The position numbers and the translations under genes were made by a program. A DNA stretch of 64,000 nucleotides, taken from assembly GCF_037892545.1 (NCBI RefSeq), contig NZ_JBBKBG010000001.1, positions 186,001 to 250,000 of the forward strand, written 5' to 3'. Source of the stretch: Pseudogracilibacillus sp037892545. GTDB lineage: Bacteria; Bacillota; Bacilli; Bacillales; Amphibacillaceae. This document shows positions 59,303 through 64,000 of this stretch, piece after piece. Position 1 is the stretch's first letter, and each line of letters begins with the position of its first letter. Under the pieces are notes generated by a model. It was not told the DNA's origin and did not search any database. It was given only the letters and a program-made list of their open reading frames with translations.

Positions 59303-60407
59303 CTAAGAAGTCCTTTAAACGTTTGCTACGACTAGGGTGACGTAGCTTTCTTAATGCTTTTGCTTCGATTTGACGAATCCGTTCTCTCGTTACTCCGAAT
59401 ACTTTACCAACTTCCTCTAAAGTTCTTGTACGACCATCATCTAAACCGAAACGTAAACGTAACACGTTTTCTTCACGATCTGTTAATGTATCAAGCACAT
59501 CTTCTAATTGTTCTTTTAATAATTCGTATGCCGCATGATCTGATGGTGATACAGCTTCTTGGTCTTCAATAAAGTCACCTAAGTGTGAGTCATCTTCTTC
59601 TCCGATTGGCGTTTCTAACGAAACAGGTTCTTGAGCTATTTTTTGGATATCTCTTACTTTAGCAGGGGATAGTTCCATTTCTTTTCCAATTTCTTCTGGA
59701 GTTGGTTCACGCCCTAAGTCTTGTAATAGTTGACGCTGAACTCTAATTAACTTATTGATTGTTTCAACCATATGCACTGGGATACGAATCGTTCTAGCTT
59801 GGTCTGCAATCGCACGTGTAATTGCCTGACGAATCCACCAAGTTGCATACGTACTAAATTTAAACCCTTTTTCATGGTCAAACTTTTCAACAGCTTTAAT
59901 TAATCCCATATTTCCTTCTTGAATTAAGTCTAAAAAGAGCATTCCACGTCCAACATAGCGTTTCGCAATACTTACAACTAGTCGTAAGTTTGCTTCTGCC
60001 AGTTGTCTACTTGCTTCTTCATCGCCTTCCTTAATACGTTTTGCTAAAGCAACTTCTTCTTCAGCAGTTAACAAATCGACGCGACCAATCTCTTTTAAAT
60101 ACATACGTACAGGGTCATTTATTTTTACACCTAAAGGTACACTTAAATCACGTAAATCAGCTTCAGTTGAAAGCTCTTTTTCTAATTCTTCTTCATCGAC
60201 ATCACCGATGACTTCGATTCCTTGTTCTTCCAACTGCTCATAAAATTCATCGATTTGTTCAGGCTCGATTTCAAACGTAGAAAGTCGGTCTGCAACATCT
60301 TCGTATGCTAACGCACCTGATTTCTTACCTGTTTCTAATAATTCCTCTTTCACTTGTTCCAATGTTTGATCATTGTCCGCTGTTTGTGGAGTTTTATTAT
60401 CAGACAT
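59298..60407 (-). CDS. sigA: Primary sigma factor SigA
   Basis: Housekeeping RNA polymerase sigma factor. 369 residues: region 1.1 at the N-terminus, region 1.2 DPVRMYLKEIGRV, region 2 with GNMGLIKAVEKFDHEKGFKF and STYATWWIRQAITRAI, region 3, and region 4.2 TLEEVGKVFGVTRERIRQIE. ATG with AGGAGG upstream. Follows dnaG by 29 nt in the macromolecular-synthesis operon. Confidence 0.98.
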   Translation of the reverse strand: MSDNKTPQTADNDQTLEQVKEELLETGKKSGALAYEDVADRLSTFEIEPEQIDEFYEQLEEQGIEVIGDVDEEELEKELSTEADLRDLSVPLGVKINDPVRMYLKEIGRVDLLTAEEEVALAKRIKEGDEEASRQLAEANLRLVVSIAKRYVGRGMLFLDLIQEGNMGLIKAVEKFDHEKGFKFSTYATWWIRQAITRAIADQARTIRIPVHMVETINKLIRVQRQLLQDLGREPTPEEIGKEMELSPAKVRDIQKIAQEPVSLETPIGEEDDSHLGDFIEDQEAVSPSDHAAYELLKEQLEDVLDTLTDREENVLRLRFGLDDGRTRTLEEVGKVFGVTRERIRQIEAKALRKLRHPSRSKRLKDFLE

Positions 60408-60436
60408 TAGCCAATCCCTCCTAAATATGCTCTACC

Positions 60437-62230
60437 TTACATTTTTAACTGTTTTTGAATATTGAGTATTTCCAAGCCAATTTTCGCTGCTAAAATTGGG
60501 TCTTTTTCTTCCTTCTGTTTACGTTTTAAAGAACGTAAATAGTCCCCATTTGACACTTCCTTTTGAATCGTCATGATATAATCATTTAATTCTGCATCAG
60601 ATATGGTGTCATTTACTTCGATCATCGCTATTTCTGTTAGCAATTGTTTTATATGTTCATCTGATATTTTATCAAAGAGCTCACTAACAGATACTTCCCC
60701 ATATTCCTCAAATAATCCATATACATGTGTTAAAATGACTCGATGTGCTTCTTGAGTAAATTGGACACCTAGTTCTTGTTGTACTTTTGAAACGATGTAT
60801 GGATGATGAAACATAAGTGCAATGAGTTGTCTTTCGGCACGAATATGTGCTCGCAAAGTCCTTTGTCTTACCGGTGCTGTAACTGTAGTATCACTATAAT
60901 TATTCACGTTATCCATATTATTTCGTTTCATTCGATTTTTATGGGTATTTATATCATGATGAATAATATCTGTCGATAGATTGAACTCATCTGCAAGCTC
61001 TTTTACGTAATATTCCCGTTCGATGGGACTTTCAACCGTTGCAAGTGCTTTTGTTATATGTTCTACATAAGTTATTCTTTCACTATCTACAGCTAAATTA
61101 AAATCTTTTCGTTTATACGTCATATAGAACTTCATAAATGTATCACTTACATCTAATACATCCCTTTGAAACGCTTCTCCCCCATATTGACGTATATAAT
61201 CATCTGGATCTAACCCATCACGCATTGTTGCAATTCTTACATTCGTCCCATTTCTTTGAAACATAACCGCTGACTCATATGCCGCTTTGAGCCCCGCGTC
61301 ATCTGAGTCATAACATAATGTTACTTGGTTAACATATCGTTTGATCAATTTCACCTGTGATTCTGATAATGCTGTCCCTAATGTTGCAACCCCATTTTTA
61401 ATACCAGCTTGATATGCTTGAATAACATCCATGTACCCTTCGAAAATAATCACACTATTTTGCTTTCGTATATGATTTTTTGCTAAATCAAAATTGTAAA
61501 ATAGTTGACCCTTATGAAATAATTCATGTTCCTTGCTGTTTAAATATTTTGGTTGTTCACCATGGATTGCTCGTCCACCAAATGCAACTGTTTTTCCTAA
61601 ATGATTTTTAATCGGAAAAATGACACGATTACGAAAAATATCATTGAAATGAACGTTGTCTGACGTCGATAATAAACCCGCTTTTACTAAAAACTGTAAA
61701 TGGAATCCTTTCTCTTCTAAAAATTCCGTTGTAAATTTACTATCTGCTGGAGCAAATCCAAGCTGGAATTGTTGTATAGTTTCATCTGAAATACTTCGAT
61801 CCTTTAAATAGGACAGTGCTTCCTTTCCATCTTCCGCATACTTTAATAGATGGTGATAAAACTTTGTCAGCCATTCATGTGCTTCTAAGTTAGCAGTTTG
61901 TTCTTCCGACATAGAAGAACGTGTCATGGGCGCTTCTGGCAAAGAAATATGTACCCGTTCTGCTAAAAATTGCACTGCTTCTATAAAGGTAAATGTTTCT
62001 TTTTCCATTAAAAAATTAAATACATTTCCACTCTTCCCACATCCAAAACAATGAAAAAACTGTTTTTCTTTCACAACAGAAAACGAAGGTGATTTCTCAT
62101 CATGAAATGGACAAAGCCCGAAATAGTTTTTCCCTTGTTTCTTTAACTGAACGTATTCACCAATGACTTCGACAATATCATTTTCATTTCGAATTTGATC
62201 AATCAGTTCATCAGGTAAACCATTTGCCAT
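60437..62230 (-). CDS. dnaG: DNA primase
   Basis: Makes RNA primers for DNA replication. 597 residues: CHC2 zinc domain (CPFHDEKSPSF...FHCFGCG), Toprim catalytic domain with FEGYMDVIQAYQ and CYDSDDAGLKAA, and a C-terminal helicase-binding domain. The ATG at 62230 is chosen because TAGGTGA lies just upstream; the frame opens three codons earlier without support. First gene of the dnaG-sigA operon, behind a sigma-H-like promoter. Confidence 0.97.
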   Translation of the reverse strand: MANGLPDELIDQIRNENDIVEVIGEYVQLKKQGKNYFGLCPFHDEKSPSFSVVKEKQFFHCFGCGKSGNVFNFLMEKETFTFIEAVQFLAERVHISLPEAPMTRSSMSEEQTANLEAHEWLTKFYHHLLKYAEDGKEALSYLKDRSISDETIQQFQLGFAPADSKFTTEFLEEKGFHLQFLVKAGLLSTSDNVHFNDIFRNRVIFPIKNHLGKTVAFGGRAIHGEQPKYLNSKEHELFHKGQLFYNFDLAKNHIRKQNSVIIFEGYMDVIQAYQAGIKNGVATLGTALSESQVKLIKRYVNQVTLCYDSDDAGLKAAYESAVMFQRNGTNVRIATMRDGLDPDDYIRQYGGEAFQRDVLDVSDTFMKFYMTYKRKDFNLAVDSERITYVEHITKALATVESPIEREYYVKELADEFNLSTDIIHHDINTHKNRMKRNNMDNVNNYSDTTVTAPVRQRTLRAHIRAERQLIALMFHHPYIVSKVQQELGVQFTQEAHRVILTHVYGLFEEYGEVSVSELFDKISDEHIKQLLTEIAMIEVNDTISDAELNDYIMTIQKEVSNGDYLRSLKRKQKEEKDPILAAKIGLEILNIQKQLKM

Positions 62231-62262
62231 GTATATCACCTAAAAACGTATCTAATATATAT

Positions 62263-62300
62263 ATTCTATATGCATGCTAAAAGTCCTTCATTTTTCGACA
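62263..62300 (-). promoter_or_regulatory. Sigma-H-like promoter and 0A box upstream of dnaG
   Basis: The minus strand reads GAAGGACTT, 11 nt, ATAGAAT, close to the sigma-H consensus with one mismatch. A Spo0A box TGTCGAA lies at 62294-62300, 5 nt further upstream. In B. subtilis the sigA operon also has a sigma-H promoter. No strong sigma-A promoter stood out in this gap. Confidence 0.6.
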
Positions 62301-62319
62301 TTGTTTTTATAAACTATCG

Positions 62320-62362
62320 AAAAAAAATAACCTTCTTTATTTTTCCGCTATATTAAAGAAGG
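62320..62362 (-). terminator. Terminator of yqfL
   Basis: Arms CCTTCTTTA and TAAAGAAGG flank a 14-nt loop, then TTATTTTTTTT on the minus strand. About 110 nt past the yqfL stop; the stretch in between is AT-rich with no gene. Confidence 0.8.
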
Positions 62363-62473
62363 AGTATGCACATATATCGTATTCTTTATCTTCCCTTTTT
62401 TTATAAAAGACAAACATATATACGATGTACAACATAGTATTATAGTATATATACCATATATAATCTAGTTTTT

Positions 62474-63283
62474 TTAATTATTTTTAGTTTCTATCATTTG
62501 TAAAATAATATTTGCTGTTTCTTCTACTGCTTTATGTGACACATCGATAACTTTACAACCTATTTTTTCGATTAGTTCATCAAAATATTGTAATTCTTCT
62601 TCAATACGTTGGAATGTTGCATATGCAGCATGGTCTCCGAGACCAAGTGCCTTTAAACGTTCTTTTCGTATTTCATTTAATTTATGTGGGCTAATTCTTA
62701 AACCGATACACTTCGATTTATCAATTCGAAATAATTCTTCCGGTGGTACGACTTCCGGGACAATTGGTACATTTGCTACTTTCAGGCGTTTATGTGCTAA
62801 ATATTGTGATAATGGCGTTTTCGATGTACGTGATACACCAATTAAGACGACATCCGCTCTAGCAATACCACGTGGGTCGCGTCCATCGTCATAACGAACA
62901 GCAAATTCAATTGCCTCGATACGTTTAAAATAATCTTGATCTAATTTATACACCAATCCTGGTTCATGTCGTGGTTCATGATTAAACGTCCGTTCCATTG
63001 CATCCATCATCGGTCCCATAATATCAATTGCTTCTACGCCCATTTTTGCTGCCTGTTTTGACATATATCTTCGTAAATTTGGATCTACTAAAGTATATCC
63101 AATAATACCTGATTCTTCTTTTACAAGTTCTAATGTTTCATCAATCGTAATCGTATCTTCTACATACGGGACACGCTGAATTTTATAATTTCCATTTGTA
63201 AATTGACTTAAACCTGCTTTAATCACAAGTTCGGCTGTTTCTCCAACCGAATCAGAAAGAACATATACTGTTGGATTATTCAT
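62474..63283 (-). CDS. yqfL: Pyruvate, phosphate dikinase regulatory protein-type kinase/phosphorylase YqfL
   Basis: DUF299/PSRP-family bifunctional kinase and pyrophosphorylase. 269 residues with the P-loop GVSRTSKTPLSQYLA, the N-terminal YVLSDSVGETAE motif and the R-x-x-D-P-R region YDDGRDPRG. In B. subtilis YqfL acts with CcpN in carbon control. ATG with AGGGAT upstream. It follows ccpN by 18 nt. Confidence 0.93.
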   Translation of the reverse strand: MNNPTVYVLSDSVGETAELVIKAGLSQFTNGNYKIQRVPYVEDTITIDETLELVKEESGIIGYTLVDPNLRRYMSKQAAKMGVEAIDIMGPMMDAMERTFNHEPRHEPGLVYKLDQDYFKRIEAIEFAVRYDDGRDPRGIARADVVLIGVSRTSKTPLSQYLAHKRLKVANVPIVPEVVPPEELFRIDKSKCIGLRISPHKLNEIRKERLKALGLGDHAAYATFQRIEEELQYFDELIEKIGCKVIDVSHKAVEETANIILQMIETKNN

Positions 63284-63301
63284 GAATTATCCCTCGTTTC
63301 A

Positions 63302-63925
63302 TTATTCATCTAAGATTAACTCTACAAATGCCTTCGTTACATTCGTTTTCGTAATACGTCCAACCACTTGTAAACCTTTTGTATTTTGTTTTACAACTGG
63401 TAAACCATCAATCTGTTTATCAATTAATTTTTTAGCAGTTTCAATTAATAAATCATCACTATAACAAACTGTAATGTTCGGCATCCTTGTCATTATAATA
63501 TGAACTGGTAAACTATTTAAATCTTGGTTTCCAATACTAGCGCGTAATAAATCTTTTCTCGATAAAACACCTGATAAACAATGGTCTTCATTTACGACAA
63601 ACAATGTACCGACATCACCTAAAAACATCGCAGAAATTGCTTCATATACGGAAACATCTTCTTTTACTACGACTGGAACAGACTGAAAATCACTCACTTT
63701 AAACTGTTTTATTTTTTCTGTCAGAAGTTCTGATCCACTTTTTCCAGTAAAAAAATACCCTACTCTTGGTCTCGCTTCTAGATAACCTGCCATTGTTAAA
63801 ATTGCTAGATCTGGACGTAAAGTGGCACGGGATAAATTTAATTTATCGGCAATTTGTTCCCCAGTGATCGGTTCATTTTCTTTTACGATTTGTACAATCG
63901 TTTCTTGTCTCTCTGATAATTCCAC
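63302..63925 (-). CDS. ccpN: Catabolite repressor of gluconeogenesis CcpN
   Basis: Represses gapB and pckA under glycolytic conditions in B. subtilis. 207 residues: N-terminal winged helix (ELSERQETIVQIVKENEPIT and NLSRATLRPDLAIL) and two CBS domains (about 75-205). The GTG at 63925 is chosen because AGGTGG lies 7 nt upstream and the product then matches the usual CcpN start. It precedes yqfL, dnaG and sigA, as in B. subtilis. Confidence 0.94.
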   Translation of the reverse strand: MELSERQETIVQIVKENEPITGEQIADKLNLSRATLRPDLAILTMAGYLEARPRVGYFFTGKSGSELLTEKIKQFKVSDFQSVPVVVKEDVSVYEAISAMFLGDVGTLFVVNEDHCLSGVLSRKDLLRASIGNQDLNSLPVHIIMTRMPNITVCYSDDLLIETAKKLIDKQIDGLPVVKQNTKGLQVVGRITKTNVTKAFVELILDE

Positions 63926-63953
63926 TTTTCCACCACCTATAAGATAGTAATGA

Positions 63954-63977
63954 GGTTGGATCAAACATTATCCAACC
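63954..63977 (-). terminator. Hairpin upstream of ccpN, probable terminator of the preceding gene
   Basis: Arms GGTTGGAT and ATCCAACC flank an 8-nt loop at the right window edge. No long T run follows, so terminator function is uncertain. Confidence 0.45.
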
Positions 63978-64000
63978 CCAAAAATCTTTCTACGAAAATG

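Noticed and set aside
1..64000. CRISPR arrays, prophage or an antiphage island
   Set aside because: No regularly spaced direct repeats, no phage structural or integrase genes, and no recognisable defence genes; YqhH is a conserved core SNF2 helicase beside yqhG rather than part of a defence cluster.

Overview
The window is chromosomal DNA from a low-G+C, endospore-forming Bacillaceae-type Firmicute. It carries spo0A, spoIVB, the eight-gene spoIIIA operon, sigA with dnaG, a full comG competence operon and AT-rich codon usage. Gene order is broadly that of the Bacillus subtilis bkd - spo0A - recN - accBC - spoIIIA - efp - comG - sodA - sigA arc, with several losses and insertions. An OLE RNA locus points to the extremophilic or anaerobe-tolerant Bacillales known to carry that RNA. 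The species cannot be named from the sequence.

Layout. 0-3.3 kb: leucine dehydrogenase (bcd) behind a sigma-54 promoter, with its enhancer-binding regulator bkdR. 3.4-5.0 kb: yqzF and an aspartokinase, then a 200-bp imperfect palindrome. 5.4-9.8 kb: spo0A with a near-perfect sigma-H promoter, spoIVB, recN and argR. 9.9-17.7 kb: one long minus-strand cluster (accB, accC, nusB, folD, xseA, xseB, ispA, OLE RNA, oapA, tlyA). dxs and yqhY, which B. subtilis has here, are missing. 18-23 kb: the spoIIIA operon behind a sigma-E-type promoter. 23-27.4 kb: efp, papA, yqhR, yqhQ, yqhP and mntR.

27.5-33.2 kb is an accessory stretch: a LysR regulator with a divergent EamA exporter, a 106-bp repeat-like element, an ISL3-type transposase remnant, and a cobalamin-dependent (class II) ribonucleotide reductase with paired NrdR-box-like sites. 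It sits where B. subtilis has lipM and, nearby, gcvPA/gcvPB/gcvT. 33.3-36.4 kb: yqhL, yqhH, yqhG, yqgY. 36.5-40.4 kb: comGA-GG. 40.6-48 kb: yqgX, yqgW, an LTA-synthase-family gene, yqgQ, an unknown membrane-anchored protein, a rhomboid protease, yqgN, a frameshifted rpmG, and two small membrane proteins. 48-51.4 kb: pbpA, sodA and five tRNA genes (Asn, Met, Ile2, Ser, Phe). 51.6-54.5 kb: Na/Pi cotransporter, NfeD-like protein, YqfX-like protein. 54.6-64 kb: nfo, cshB, yqfO, trmK, cccA, sigA, dnaG, yqfL, ccpN.

Main points of interest: the OLE RNA/OapA module; two genes (comGA, spoIIIAG) whose only well-placed start codon appears to be ATA; a 2-nt frameshift in rpmG; a Spo0A-box-like and sigma-H-like promoter in front of dnaG-sigA; and two large inverted-repeat structures in intergenic DNA. 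No CRISPR array, prophage or intact insertion sequence was seen.
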